Shown: one piece after another, positions 52,287 through 61,564 of the stretch
How the letters are laid out: the number at the start of each line of letters is the position of its first letter
Position numbering within the stretch: position 1 is the stretch's first letter
Assembly: GCF_001655685.1 (NCBI RefSeq)
Contig: NZ_LYVF01000106.1
Location: forward strand, 1-64,000
DNA from: Desulfotomaculum copahuensis
GTDB lineage: Bacteria > Bacillota > Desulfotomaculia > Desulfotomaculales > Desulfovirgulaceae
Length of the DNA stretch: 64,000 nucleotides
Direction of reading: 5' to 3'
The notes under the pieces: model-generated
Told to the model about the DNA's origin: nothing
Databases searched by the model: none
What the model saw: only the letters and a program-made list of their open reading frames with translations
Position numbers and translations under genes: made by a program

Positions 52287-54265
52287 GTGTTCTTTTGATC
52301 CAGCCGCCGGAGCCGCAGCCGGCGGTGCCGATGGGCGGGTACGGCCTTTCCTGTGTAGCCGCCTATCTGGAGGATATTACCCCGGTGCGTATTCTGGACG
52401 CCTGCGACGGTACCATTGAGGGCGTGCTGGCTGAGGTGGAGGAGTTTGCGCCGGATATGGCGGGAATTACCCTGCTCTCCGCGCCTTCGGTCTACCGGAT
52501 TTTGGAGTTGGCCCGCCGGATTAAGGATTGCCGGCCGGGGATAGAAGTTGTCCTGGGCGGCAACACGGCTACTTTTATACCGGAATACCTGTTGCAGAGC
52601 GGGGCCATCGATTATGTAGTCCGGGGGGAAGGGGAACTCACCGCCCGGGAATTGATTCAGCGTGCCTCGCCGGTTGGAGTCAAAGGAGTTTCGTATCTGG
52701 AAAAAGGGCGCGTGGTCCATAACCCGCCCCGGGAATTAATTGCCGACCTGAATGAAAAGCGTCCGCCCGCCCGGCATTTAATGGACAATTCGCGCAAACT
52801 GGTGCATATTGTGGAATCCAGCCGGGGTTGCGTCTATCAATGTGTATATTGCACGGCGTCCTCATTTTACGGGCACACCTGGCGCAAACGCTCGCCGGAA
52901 AATGTGGTGCGGGAAATTAAGCAGCTCATGGATTTCTATGCGCCCCTGTTTGTGTTCTTCGCCGATGACAGCATCGCCATAGATGTTCCCCGCTTAAGGC
53001 GCATCTGTGAGCTGATTATTGAAGAAGGGTTGCAAAACACCAACTATATGGTGCAGGCACGCACAGACGCCTTTGAACGGGATCCGGAACTGGCGGCGGT
53101 CATGGCGCGGGCCGGTGTGCGTTGCGTACTGCTGGGCATTGAAAGCGGCAATCAGGATTCATTGAATTCGATGAAAAAAGGCAATCTGGTGGAAAAAAAC
53201 AACCGGGCGGTAGAGATGTTACGCCGGCAAAATATCTTTATCTGGGGTTATTTCATTATCGGTACGGAAAATGAAAGCCCGCAGGCGGCCTGGCAGACCT
53301 TTGAGTACGCTAAAAGTTTGAAAATTGACAGCCCGGTTTTTTCCTTGTTCACCCCGCTGCCGGGAACCAGGCTTTACAGCCGGGCGAAGGAGGAAAATTC
53401 CTTAATCACCGATGACTACCGTGCCTATGACTGTCACCATGTGGTAACGAAGAACATGCCATTGGAAATGGAAGAAATCTGTAGACGGATGAACAAAGAA
53501 TATTTCTTTCGCCGGGAGTATCTGGAAGAACATATGCGTCCCCAGCCGGGTGCGGAAATGAACGCCCTGCTGGCCAAAATATTTTGGACGGCCGCCCTGA
53601 ACACCGGGAATATCCGGCCGTCGTCCTTTCAGGATTGGCAGGCCATGCTCGGCGGTTACGCCTCTTTGGCCCGGGAGTTTTTGACCAGCCGGTTTGCCGG
53701 CTATAATGCTACTGTCGCCATTGAGCTGCCGGCTGGAATCCCGTGCCGGCTGCGCATTGTGAACGGTGAACTGCGGGAAGTGGAGCCGGGGGAAGAAGCG
53801 GAGGTGATAGTGCGGGGTAATGAAAGCGCGATGATGCAAATGCTCGCCGCCATGACCCTGGAACCTCTGAGCGCCTGTCTGGCAGGTGAAGTTAATGTGT
53901 CCGGGCCGCTGGAACAGGTCCTGGACTGGCTGGAATGGTGCAGTGCGCTACAGGCGGAAGTGGCCCTGGATCCAGTGGCGGCCGTGGAGACTGAAGGCTC
54001 CCCGGCGGTGCAGCAGTTCAACCGGCTCGTACAGGAGGGAGAAGCGCTGCCCGCGGAACTGACATCAGTGGTGATCCGGTTCGGCAGGCACCAGTTGCTT
54101 GTTGATTTGCGCCAGGGTCTGGTTACCGGGATTGGCCCGGTCCGGGAAAACACACCGGGTGACCGGGAACTGGCAGTGGATGCGGCGGAGTTTTCCTCCT
54201 GGTTGAACGGGGGGATGGAAAGACTGGTGGCGTATGTGGCCTCTTCTTTGGGGGGGCGGGTTTAG
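52283..54265 (+). CDS. B12-type radical SAM protein no. 3 with SCP2-like tail
   Basis: A 660-residue paralogue of the protein at 43551. B12-binding-like domain (about 1-130; LLIQPPEPQPAVPMGGYG, VVLGGNTATFIP), radical SAM core with Cys 183, 187 and 190 (ESSRGCVYQCVYC), then an SCP2-like domain (about 470-560: ATVAIELPAGIPCRLRIVNG, EAEVIVRGNESAMMQML) and a partial second one (about 590-655). ATG overlaps the previous stop. Two such fusions in one operon suggest two chemically related steps on a lipid held by SCP2. Confidence 0.85.
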   Translation: MSVLLIQPPEPQPAVPMGGYGLSCVAAYLEDITPVRILDACDGTIEGVLAEVEEFAPDMAGITLLSAPSVYRILELARRIKDCRPGIEVVLGGNTATFIPEYLLQSGAIDYVVRGEGELTARELIQRASPVGVKGVSYLEKGRVVHNPPRELIADLNEKRPPARHLMDNSRKLVHIVESSRGCVYQCVYCTASSFYGHTWRKRSPENVVREIKQLMDFYAPLFVFFADDSIAIDVPRLRRICELIIEEGLQNTNYMVQARTDAFERDPELAAVMARAGVRCVLLGIESGNQDSLNSMKKGNLVEKNNRAVEMLRRQNIFIWGYFIIGTENESPQAAWQTFEYAKSLKIDSPVFSLFTPLPGTRLYSRAKEENSLITDDYRAYDCHHVVTKNMPLEMEEICRRMNKEYFFRREYLEEHMRPQPGAEMNALLAKIFWTAALNTGNIRPSSFQDWQAMLGGYASLAREFLTSRFAGYNATVAIELPAGIPCRLRIVNGELREVEPGEEAEVIVRGNESAMMQMLAAMTLEPLSACLAGEVNVSGPLEQVLDWLEWCSALQAEVALDPVAAVETEGSPAVQQFNRLVQEGEALPAELTSVVIRFGRHQLLVDLRQGLVTGIGPVRENTPGDRELAVDAAEFSSWLNGGMERLVAYVASSLGGRV

Positions 54266-55294
54266 ATGCCGCGTGTAGCCGTGGTACAGGTGAATTATTA
54301 CCCGGCTCTGGAAGAGTCCTTGCAACAGGGGCGCCGGCTTCTGGCAGAACATCTCGACCGGGAAGGTCCAGTGGATCTGGCTGTGTTTCCCGATCACTGG
54401 ATTCATCCCGACGGCTGGTCGGCCGGGGAAATCAACCGTTGCGTGCAGCCCGTGCCCGGGGAATTGACCGTTGAAATCGGCCGCATGGCCCGTGATTTCA
54501 ATCTTCACATCGCTTTTTCCATGTTTGAGCGCGGTGAGGAGGGATGTTTTACCTGGCTGGGGCGTTCCCTTTCCTACCGGGTGTATAAAAGCTGCCTGTT
54601 GATCGGTCCGGGCGGGGAGATTGCCGGGGTGCACCGGAAAACTCATTATTCCATTTGCGAATGTCCGGGCAGCCATTACGAAGTATTTGCCACTTCTTTC
54701 GGCCGGGTGGCCCTGCTGTCCTGCGGTGAAGCCTCCGTCCCGGAAGTGGTCCGGATATATGGGTTATTGAATGCGGATTTTCTGGTCTGGTTATCCACTT
54801 CCTTTGAGACCGAACTGAATCCCCGGGTGGTGGATACGGCAACGGCCCTGCGCAATCCGGACTTTTGCCTGGAAGAAGACGATTGGCGCCGCCTGTTTTT
54901 GTCCGGTCAGCGGATCCTGCAAAACTTCAATGAGCGCCGCTGGGCGGAATGCATGACCTTAATCGCCTGCGCCAATGTGATCTATGCCAATAATGCCGGT
55001 GTGGAGCCCTTTATGATGTCCGGGCATGTGCTGCGCTATACCGGAAACAGCGCTGTTGTTCCCCTCGGTTTGCCGGCGGTGGAAGCCGGCGGTCAGGAAA
55101 CGGTTGTTTCCTGCCGGCTGGACAACCTGGAGGAGAGCAGGGAAATTCGTGAGCTCATATTACGCGACCGCCGCCCGGACACCTACCAGTTCCTCGGTCG
55201 CCATCCCGGCTGGCTTGCTGCCGGCCCGGGACTGGAGGACATGCTGGCTTCCAACTGGCAGCGCCGGGGCGGCAAAAGACAGTTGTCCCGCTGA
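54266..55294 (+). CDS. Nitrilase-superfamily carbon-nitrogen hydrolase, triad variant
   Basis: A 342-residue nitrilase-fold protein. The usual triad is Glu-Lys-Cys. Here the first position is Asp 43 (LAVFPDHWIH), the Lys is 125 (GVHRKTHYS) and the Cys is 153 (ALLSCGEASVPEVVRI). The substitution of Glu by Asp is unusual and may reduce or change activity. It could act as an amidase, N-acyltransferase or structural protein. It begins directly after the radical SAM stop. Confidence 0.82.
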   Translation: MPRVAVVQVNYYPALEESLQQGRRLLAEHLDREGPVDLAVFPDHWIHPDGWSAGEINRCVQPVPGELTVEIGRMARDFNLHIAFSMFERGEEGCFTWLGRSLSYRVYKSCLLIGPGGEIAGVHRKTHYSICECPGSHYEVFATSFGRVALLSCGEASVPEVVRIYGLLNADFLVWLSTSFETELNPRVVDTATALRNPDFCLEEDDWRRLFLSGQRILQNFNERRWAECMTLIACANVIYANNAGVEPFMMSGHVLRYTGNSAVVPLGLPAVEAGGQETVVSCRLDNLEESREIRELILRDRRPDTYQFLGRHPGWLAAGPGLEDMLASNWQRRGGKRQLSR

Positions 55295-55427
55295 GCATGA
55301 CGGCTGTCCGCGCCGGCCGCAACGGTTTGTCTTCAATTGCCGGCGCAACAGGCCGGTGCCGTCCAGGCATGAGCGTCTGTTTGCGGTCCGGCCGGTAATT
55401 GTAACCACCAACTAAGGAGGGATTGAC

Positions 55428-55826
55428 ATGTTGATTGTGCTCTGGAGGGGGTTGCTGTCCGGGATACCGGTGGGCTTGTTGTCCGCCCTGGTAGTGTTTC
55501 TCGGACGGGATAATGTTATTGCCGGCGGCAGAATGGTGGAAGGCATGGCGAAAATGTCCGGCAGCGGCATCGTCACGTCAATGATGGCTGCTTTTGGCGG
55601 GGGGGCGCTGGTCTTTGGCATTTTAAGCGCCGCCGTATATAAAAAATTCTTCCTTTCCCGGTTCGGTGCCCAGGCCGGCGGTTACTTCCTGGCTTTTGCC
55701 CTCGCCCTGGCCGTGGTGGCATCAGTGCTGGCCGTGGTAAGCAAAACCCCTTTCGCCCGGGAAAAGGTGATTATCAACTTAATCTACGCACTGGGTTTCG
55801 GGTTGCTGCTGCCCCGTTTTCTGTAG
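55428..55826 (+). CDS. Small four-helix membrane protein, unknown function
   Basis: A 132-residue protein with three to four hydrophobic stretches (about 5-25, 47-70, 83-105, 115-131) and few charges. The ATG follows AGGAGGGATT. I do not recognise a family. The 133 bases before it are the largest gap within the operon and show no terminator. It could be a small transport or anchoring subunit near the RND exporter. Confidence 0.7.
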   Translation: MLIVLWRGLLSGIPVGLLSALVVFLGRDNVIAGGRMVEGMAKMSGSGIVTSMMAAFGGGALVFGILSAAVYKKFFLSRFGAQAGGYFLAFALALAVVASVLAVVSKTPFAREKVIINLIYALGFGLLLPRFL

Positions 55827-55861
55827 ACGGTTGAATCTGCCCCAATGGGGGGTGCCGGAAG

Positions 55862-56641
55862 ATGAGGATATTAATATTCAGCCCTCACCCCGATGATGCG
55901 GAATACAGTCTGGGGGGAGTGATTGCCCGAGCCGCGTCTCTTAACTGGGAAGTGGAAGTGGTTTACCTCACTGGCGGGGAAATGGGGGGAACTCTGAAAA
56001 CAGCGGACGTGACCGGGAAAATAAGAAGAACGGAAGCCGCGGCGGCCGCAGCCATTTTAAGTTACCGGCACCTGTTTCTGCCTTTCAGGGATCTGGAGCT
56101 TGACGACCGGCCGGAAACTGTGCTGGCGGCGGCCCGCCGGATCAGGGAATTCCGGCCCCGGGTGGTCCTGGTCAATCATCCCGATGATGAGCATCCGGAT
56201 CACCGGGCGGCGGCAGCTGTTGTCGAACAGGCTTGCTTTTACGCCGTTTTGCCGGCGGTGGACCGGGGCGGTCCGGAGCCCTACCAGGTTCCCCAGTTGT
56301 TTTATTACGAGGCCTTTTCCAGCCGGAACTTTCAACCCTGGTTTTTACTGGATGTCTCGCCTTACTTTGAAACGGCTGTGAAGGCAGTGACAGCCCATGC
56401 CTGCGGAACCGGCGGCGTCCCCTTTTTACTGGAAAAGATGACTGCATGTCATCTTTTCCGGGGTGTTCAAGGTGGGGTGCGTTACGCGGAAGGCATCATT
56501 CCCGGCCGGGGCAGGTGGTTTGATGCAGTGGCGAACCGGGCGCAGGGGCTGGAATTTGTCTGCCGGTTGAATGGTTTTGACAGCGGCCGGCTGTACGGTA
56601 AAGACGGGGCCCGGTGTGTTGATTCCGGTCGTGCTGGATGA
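55862..56641 (+). CDS. PIG-L-family (LmbE-like) deacetylase
   Basis: A 259-residue zinc-dependent N-deacetylase. The metal motif is FSPHPDDAEYSLGG near the start, and a second HPDDEHPDHRAA holds the remaining His. In mycothiol, bacillithiol and teicoplanin-type pathways such enzymes remove acetyl from GlcNAc (established). It matches the GT4 glycosyltransferase at 32753, suggesting a free amino sugar on the product. The ribosome site GGGGGG is short; ATG 55862 starts the conserved domain. Confidence 0.9.
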   Translation: MRILIFSPHPDDAEYSLGGVIARAASLNWEVEVVYLTGGEMGGTLKTADVTGKIRRTEAAAAAAILSYRHLFLPFRDLELDDRPETVLAAARRIREFRPRVVLVNHPDDEHPDHRAAAAVVEQACFYAVLPAVDRGGPEPYQVPQLFYYEAFSSRNFQPWFLLDVSPYFETAVKAVTAHACGTGGVPFLLEKMTACHLFRGVQGGVRYAEGIIPGRGRWFDAVANRAQGLEFVCRLNGFDSGRLYGKDGARCVDSGRAG

Positions 56642-56688
56642 AGCGGTGCGGAAAGACAAGTGAAAGTTGCAAAATGGGGGAATAAGCC

Positions 56689-57942
56689 ATGGAACGAGTT
56701 GTGGTAACCGGATTGGGGTTGGTCGCCCCCAACGGAACGGGGCGGGAAGAGTTCTGGCAGGCGCTTTTGGAAGGGCGTCCGGGAATCGGAGCGGTTGGTT
56801 TTAGCACAGCCGGCGGGCGCAGTTTTTACGGCGGTGAAGTTAAAGATTTTAATCCATTAAATTACATGCCCGCGCACCGGGCCGCCAAAATGGGCCGTTC
56901 TTCCCAACTGGCCCTGGCTGCGGCACGGCTGGCCCTGGAAGACGCCGGGCTGAGTCCTTCCCGGATCAAACGCTGCAACACCGGTCTGGTACTGGGAACC
57001 ACTATGGGGGAATCACAGGTGGGAAGCCATCTGGTAGACAGTTACTGTCTGCACGGGGACGGCTTTTCCCGCCCCGGCATGATGGGGAGGTTCATCCGGC
57101 GTTCGACGGCCTTTTCCATCGCCAGTCATCTGGCCACCGACCTTGACCTGCCCGGGCCGGTATTGACGGTACCCACCGCCTGTGCGGCGGGCAACTATGC
57201 CGTCGCCCACGCCTACGATTTGATCCGTGACGGGGAATGCCGGGTAATGTTGGCCGGCGGAGTGGACTCCTTTTCCCAGGTGGCTTTTTATGGTTTTAAA
57301 CGCATATTTGCCCTGGCTCCCGAACGGTGCCAGCCCTTCGATCTGCACCGCAAAGGCTTGATTGTCAGTGAAGGGGCGGCGGTGCTGGTGCTGGAATCCA
57401 TGGAGTCCGCACTTATGCGCGGTGCTCCGGTGGTGGCGGAAGTACTGGGTTACGGAATGGGTTGCGACGCCCACCACATGACCGTACCCCATCCCACCGG
57501 CCTCGGAGCGGTGCTGGCGATGAAAACGGCTATGAAAATGGCCGGTTTGGCCACCGGCGACGTGGACTATATCAGCGCTCACGGAACCGGCACCAGGGCC
57601 AATGATGAAGTGGAAACCAGAGCCATCAAATCTGTTTTCGGCCCGCTGGCCTACCAGGTTCCGGTCAGTTCGATCAAATCCATGATTGGTCATACCATGG
57701 GCGCTGCGAGCGCCATCGAAGCGCTGACCTGCTGCCTGGCCGTATCACGCGACTTTATTCCGCCGACCATCAATTACGAGGAACCGGATCCGGAATGCGA
57801 TCTGGATTATGTGCCCAATCATCCCCGCTGGCGTCCGGTCCGGGTGGCCATGTCCAATGCTTATGCCTTTGGAGGTAACTGCTCCAGCTTGTTGGTGGGT
57901 AAATTTTACGCGGGAGGTAAGCGCCAATGGGCCGGGAGGTAG
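56689..57942 (+). CDS. Beta-ketoacyl synthase, KS-alpha type
   Basis: A 417-residue FabF-like KS with an intact catalytic set: Cys 165 in TVPTACAAGNYAV, His 298 in YISAHGTGTRANDEVE and His 335 with Lys 330 in SSIKSMIGHTMGAAS. It extends the ACP-bound chain with malonyl-ACP. The stop lies 16 bases inside the next KS gene, so the two are translationally coupled as in type II polyketide KS-alpha/KS-beta pairs. ATG 56689 begins MERVVVTGLGLVAPNG. Confidence 0.94.
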   Translation: MERVVVTGLGLVAPNGTGREEFWQALLEGRPGIGAVGFSTAGGRSFYGGEVKDFNPLNYMPAHRAAKMGRSSQLALAAARLALEDAGLSPSRIKRCNTGLVLGTTMGESQVGSHLVDSYCLHGDGFSRPGMMGRFIRRSTAFSIASHLATDLDLPGPVLTVPTACAAGNYAVAHAYDLIRDGECRVMLAGGVDSFSQVAFYGFKRIFALAPERCQPFDLHRKGLIVSEGAAVLVLESMESALMRGAPVVAEVLGYGMGCDAHHMTVPHPTGLGAVLAMKTAMKMAGLATGDVDYISAHGTGTRANDEVETRAIKSVFGPLAYQVPVSSIKSMIGHTMGAASAIEALTCCLAVSRDFIPPTINYEEPDPECDLDYVPNHPRWRPVRVAMSNAYAFGGNCSSLLVGKFYAGGKRQWAGR

Positions 57943-59090
57943 TAATTACCGGGCTGGGGACGGTCAGTTGTTTCGGCGTGGGGCTGGAAGCCTTCTGGCG
58001 GGGATTGGTGGAAGGGCGCCGGGGGTATGGTCATTTGGATTGTTTTTCCACCGCCGGGGTACCTGAACCGGTGGGATGCCGGGTACGGGACTTCAACCCG
58101 GAGCAGTACCTGGGGAAAAAAGGCCTGCGTCAGTTGGACCGGAATACGCTGTTGCTGCTAACGGCCGCCCACCTGGCACTGAGCGGCATGAGTGCGGAAG
58201 AATTGGCGGAGCTCGGACTGGTGATCGGAACCAGCTTCGGCAGCTTGAGCAGTATTTACGGCTATGAAATCGACATCAACCGGGAAGGGCCAAACCTGAT
58301 CAGCCCGGTGAAGTTTCCCAACACAGTATTGAACTCGCCGGCCAGCCGGGTCAACATAGCGCACAATCTGACCGCTTACAGCTGTACCATCTGCAACGGT
58401 TCCACCGCCGGTCTGGACGCCCTTGGTTACGCCTTCCGGGCCGTCAGACGGGGGGATTACGCCGCTTTTCTGGCCGGTGGCGGTGACGAGCTCAACCAGT
58501 TTATTTTTATGGGCTATCACTCTCTATCGCTACTGCCCGGACAGGGCAGAAGCAGCGCCGCCCCGGAAAAGGGGGTGCCGCCCGGGGAAGGGGCTTGCCT
58601 GCTGGTGCTGGAGGAAGAAGCGAGGGCAAACGGGAAACGCAGGCCGGCGTTCGCCCGGATCCGTGGGTATGAGAATTGTTTTGGGGAGGATGGTCTGGAA
58701 AGGGCAATCAGTTACATTTTGGACAAAACCGGGGTGGAGCCCCGCGAGGTGAACCTGGTGGTGGTTTCAGCTGTTGGTACGCGTCCGGAAAGACGTGAGG
58801 TCCGGGCACTGAGAAACATCCTGGGCCGTCAGGGATGCCGTCCGGCAATTTTCGCCCCCAAAGGGGCGGTGGGGGAATGTTACGGTGCCGGCGGCCCCCT
58901 TCAGGTAACCGCCGCAATCATGGCCATGCGGGAAGGTATGGTTCCCCCTTCGGCCTACCTGCCGGCTGATTACGATGATTTTGACTGCGGAGGCGGCCGG
59001 TTGCAAAAGAAAGAAATCAATTACGCCTTGATTACATCGGTGGGTTGCGATGGAATAAACTCAGCTCTCCTGCTGCAAAAGTGCTGTTGA
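57927..59090 (+). CDS. KS-beta / chain-length-factor-like, catalytic triad lost
   Basis: A 387-residue KS-fold protein. Aligned to KS-alpha, Cys is Ser 159 (ICNGSTAGLDAL), the first His is Val 283 (VSAVGTRPERREV) and the second His is Glu 317 (KGAVGECYGAGG), while Lys 312 is kept. Such inactive partners (chain-length factors) pair with KS-alpha and set chain length. ATG 57927 has GAGGTAAG upstream and overlaps the alpha gene by 16 bases. Confidence 0.9.
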   Translation: MGREVVITGLGTVSCFGVGLEAFWRGLVEGRRGYGHLDCFSTAGVPEPVGCRVRDFNPEQYLGKKGLRQLDRNTLLLLTAAHLALSGMSAEELAELGLVIGTSFGSLSSIYGYEIDINREGPNLISPVKFPNTVLNSPASRVNIAHNLTAYSCTICNGSTAGLDALGYAFRAVRRGDYAAFLAGGGDELNQFIFMGYHSLSLLPGQGRSSAAPEKGVPPGEGACLLVLEEEARANGKRRPAFARIRGYENCFGEDGLERAISYILDKTGVEPREVNLVVVSAVGTRPERREVRALRNILGRQGCRPAIFAPKGAVGECYGAGGPLQVTAAIMAMREGMVPPSAYLPADYDDFDCGGGRLQKKEINYALITSVGCDGINSALLLQKCC

Positions 59091-59142
59091 TGTGAATCCG
59101 TGATCAGGATCAGATTGATTTATACCGGGGAGGAGAAAAGGC

Positions 59143-60180
59143 TTGATACTATCGTCTGCCCGTCAAGTGATCGAAGCCATGCCGGACAGTTTTGCAGCGA
59201 AAAGGGCTAAAAAACGGGCATTTCAATTGGGACTGGACCTGAAGGGCGGTGATGGGGGCCGATGGACGGTTGATATTGAAGAGGAGAAGTGCCTTGTACG
59301 CGAAGGTTTGAGTGAAAAACCGGATTTGCTGCTGCAAGGGGAGGCCGGTACATTTATGCGCTGTGCGCAGGGCAGACAGGGCTGGCTGCTTGCCTTCCTT
59401 TCCGGGGAGCTCAAGTTTCGGGGCAATCCAATGCTGCTTGACCGCTTACACGGTTTATTCCCCGGTTTATTCGAGACGGCGCGGGATGTTTCGGACGGTA
59501 AAACGCCGCCGGTGGCTGCTTTTCTGCGCCTGCTGCTCGTTCATCTTGCTACAGGGGCCGTCGGCCTGCGCGGTTCGATCAAATCTTTGTATCATTCCGC
59601 ACGGCACAGGGTTCCCATAATATGTAGCAACCGCCTTACTGTGGCTGCCCTTAAAGAGCTTGATTTCAAAAACGGGTTTCTGTCGATGGGTACGGGATTT
59701 CTGAGATGGGAAGATGCCTGCCGAAACGAAATCAGCATCCTTAATGTCAAGGGGCGTCTTTCCGTAAATGGTGAGGTGGTGGTTGCACCCAATGCCCGCA
59801 TATTCATTTCACCCCGGGGACACCTGCAATTCAAGGGGCAGTGTATCGTCGGGCCATATACGGAAATACATTGCTCCAATGCCATTACTATTGGCAATGG
59901 ATGTTTGATCAGTGATTATACCAGGGTTCTTGATTCCGACCGCCATACTGTAATCGTTGATAATACACCGGTCAATCCGGACAAGGAAATTGTGATTGGC
60001 GATCACGTCTGGATTGGTGCGTCCTGCATTATAAAAAAAGGAGTGCATATCGGGTCCGGTTCCATTGTTGCAGCCGGTTCGCTGGTGGCCGGGGATGTAC
60101 CGCCCCATACGCTTGTTGCCGGAATGCCTGCGAAGGTATTGCGTGAGAACGTGGACTGGGATCCGGTGCCTCTAAAATGA
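59143..60180 (+). CDS. SCP2 domain fused to hexapeptide-repeat acyltransferase
   Basis: A 345-residue two-domain protein. The first 110 residues are SCP2-like (AKRAKKRAFQLGLDLKG, WTVDIEEEKCLVREG, LLQGEAGTFMRCAQG). The second part (about 195-340) is a left-handed beta helix of hexapeptide turns (ITIGNGCLISDY, IVIGDHVWIGASCIIKKG, IVAAGSLVAGDV, LVAGMPAKVLREN), as in CysE/WcaF acyltransferases. It may acylate a hydrophobic alcohol or sugar product. The start is TTG 59143 after GGGGAGGAG. Confidence 0.82.
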   Translation: MILSSARQVIEAMPDSFAAKRAKKRAFQLGLDLKGGDGGRWTVDIEEEKCLVREGLSEKPDLLLQGEAGTFMRCAQGRQGWLLAFLSGELKFRGNPMLLDRLHGLFPGLFETARDVSDGKTPPVAAFLRLLLVHLATGAVGLRGSIKSLYHSARHRVPIICSNRLTVAALKELDFKNGFLSMGTGFLRWEDACRNEISILNVKGRLSVNGEVVVAPNARIFISPRGHLQFKGQCIVGPYTEIHCSNAITIGNGCLISDYTRVLDSDRHTVIVDNTPVNPDKEIVIGDHVWIGASCIIKKGVHIGSGSIVAAGSLVAGDVPPHTLVAGMPAKVLRENVDWDPVPLK

Positions 60181-60210
60181 ACCAATCCCCCTGTAAAGGA
60201 GGTGCAAGCT

Positions 60211-61542
60211 GTGATCGAGGACCTTAATCTTTTGAAAAACATTGTTGAACTGCGGTTAAATGAGAAAAAAAACAGGGAGGAGATATTCAGAATAAGGGAG
60301 AGGAAGTTCAGAAGAATACTCAGGCACGCATATAACAACGCCCCTTTTTACAGGGATTATTACGAAGGAAGTGGTATTAAGGGAAAAGATATTGAAAAAG
60401 TGGCAATCAATGCTCTTCCACCGATGGACAAGCAGTTATTTGCCGAAAACTTTGACCATATTGTCACGGTAAATGAGTTGAACAGGAAAGAGATCGAAAA
60501 CTTTGCCTATGCGAATAAAAATCCAACCGAGCTATTTCAGGGAAAGTACCAGGTGGTACACAGTTCTGGTTCGTCCGGACATCCAGTGGCTTTTGTTTAC
60601 AGCATGAAAGAGATGACGGCGGCCTTCAGTTGCAGTGCCCGGATGCACGCATTTACACCGGGCAGAAGGAAACGGGTGGTTTATTACGCCGGTATTGACG
60701 GACGATATGGGGGAGTGTCCCTGGTACTTTACGCAAAAAAGGGTATTTTGAAGCGGATGTATGATATAAGCCTGCTCGACATGAATGAACCGCTGGAAAA
60801 AACAATTGTTGATTTGAACCGCCTGCAACCGGACATATTGATCGGTTATGGCACCGGACTTGCTATCCTTGCCGCTTGCCAGGGGGAGGGGCGGCTGAAT
60901 ATAAGTCCCCGGTGTATTGAAAACGGAGGGGAGGGTCTTTCATCCACAGATTACAACCTGATTAAGCGAGTATTTAATGTTCCTATTGTTAATATGTATG
61001 CGGCGTCAGAATGTTATTATCTCGGAATTGGCAAAGAGGAGTACGATGGAATCTATTTAATGGACGATTTTAATTATATAGAAATAATGGAAGATCATAT
61101 TCTCGTCACTAATCTTTATAACTATACACAACCGTTAATCAGGTACAGAATAAATGACAGATTGACATTGAAAGAAGATAAAAAGAACATTCTGCCTTTC
61201 CGCCTGGTTGACAATCTTATCGGTCGTGAAGAGATGCTTATCTGGTTTGTGAATGAAAACGGCGTCAAGGATTACATTCACCCAATTGTTTTTACTTCAT
61301 TCTGCATAATGGGTATTGATAAATTTCAGTTATTGTTGAAGTCTGAGGACAGGTTTGAATTCTTGGCAGTTATCTCTGACAAAGAGATGGAAGCAAATGC
61401 GCTTCAGGATGCTAAAAATAATCTTGATGCGATCCTTGATAAAAAAAGAATGAGGAATGTTTCTTATACCTTAAGAGCTATTGATTATCCAATAATCGAT
61501 TATAGGACCAGGAAGTTTAAAATGGTTATTAAAGACTATTAA
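60211..61542 (+). CDS. PaaK/CapK-like adenylate-forming enzyme
   Basis: A 443-residue member of the phenylacetate-CoA ligase-like group. Phosphate loop HSSGSSGHPVAF, then NGGEGLSSTDY, YAASECYYLGIG and PLIRYRINDRL with the expected Tyr/Arg. It should adenylate an acid, possibly an aryl acid, for transfer to CoA or ACP. GTG 60211 has AAAGGAGG eight bases upstream; GTG 60202 overlaps it. Base composition is visibly lower in G+C than for the genes before about 59.1 kb. Confidence 0.83.
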   Translation: MIEDLNLLKNIVELRLNEKKNREEIFRIRERKFRRILRHAYNNAPFYRDYYEGSGIKGKDIEKVAINALPPMDKQLFAENFDHIVTVNELNRKEIENFAYANKNPTELFQGKYQVVHSSGSSGHPVAFVYSMKEMTAAFSCSARMHAFTPGRRKRVVYYAGIDGRYGGVSLVLYAKKGILKRMYDISLLDMNEPLEKTIVDLNRLQPDILIGYGTGLAILAACQGEGRLNISPRCIENGGEGLSSTDYNLIKRVFNVPIVNMYAASECYYLGIGKEEYDGIYLMDDFNYIEIMEDHILVTNLYNYTQPLIRYRINDRLTLKEDKKNILPFRLVDNLIGREEMLIWFVNENGVKDYIHPIVFTSFCIMGIDKFQLLLKSEDRFEFLAVISDKEMEANALQDAKNNLDAILDKKRMRNVSYTLRAIDYPIIDYRTRKFKMVIKDY

Positions 61543-61564
61543 AAGGGGAGAAGGTTAAAAAATA

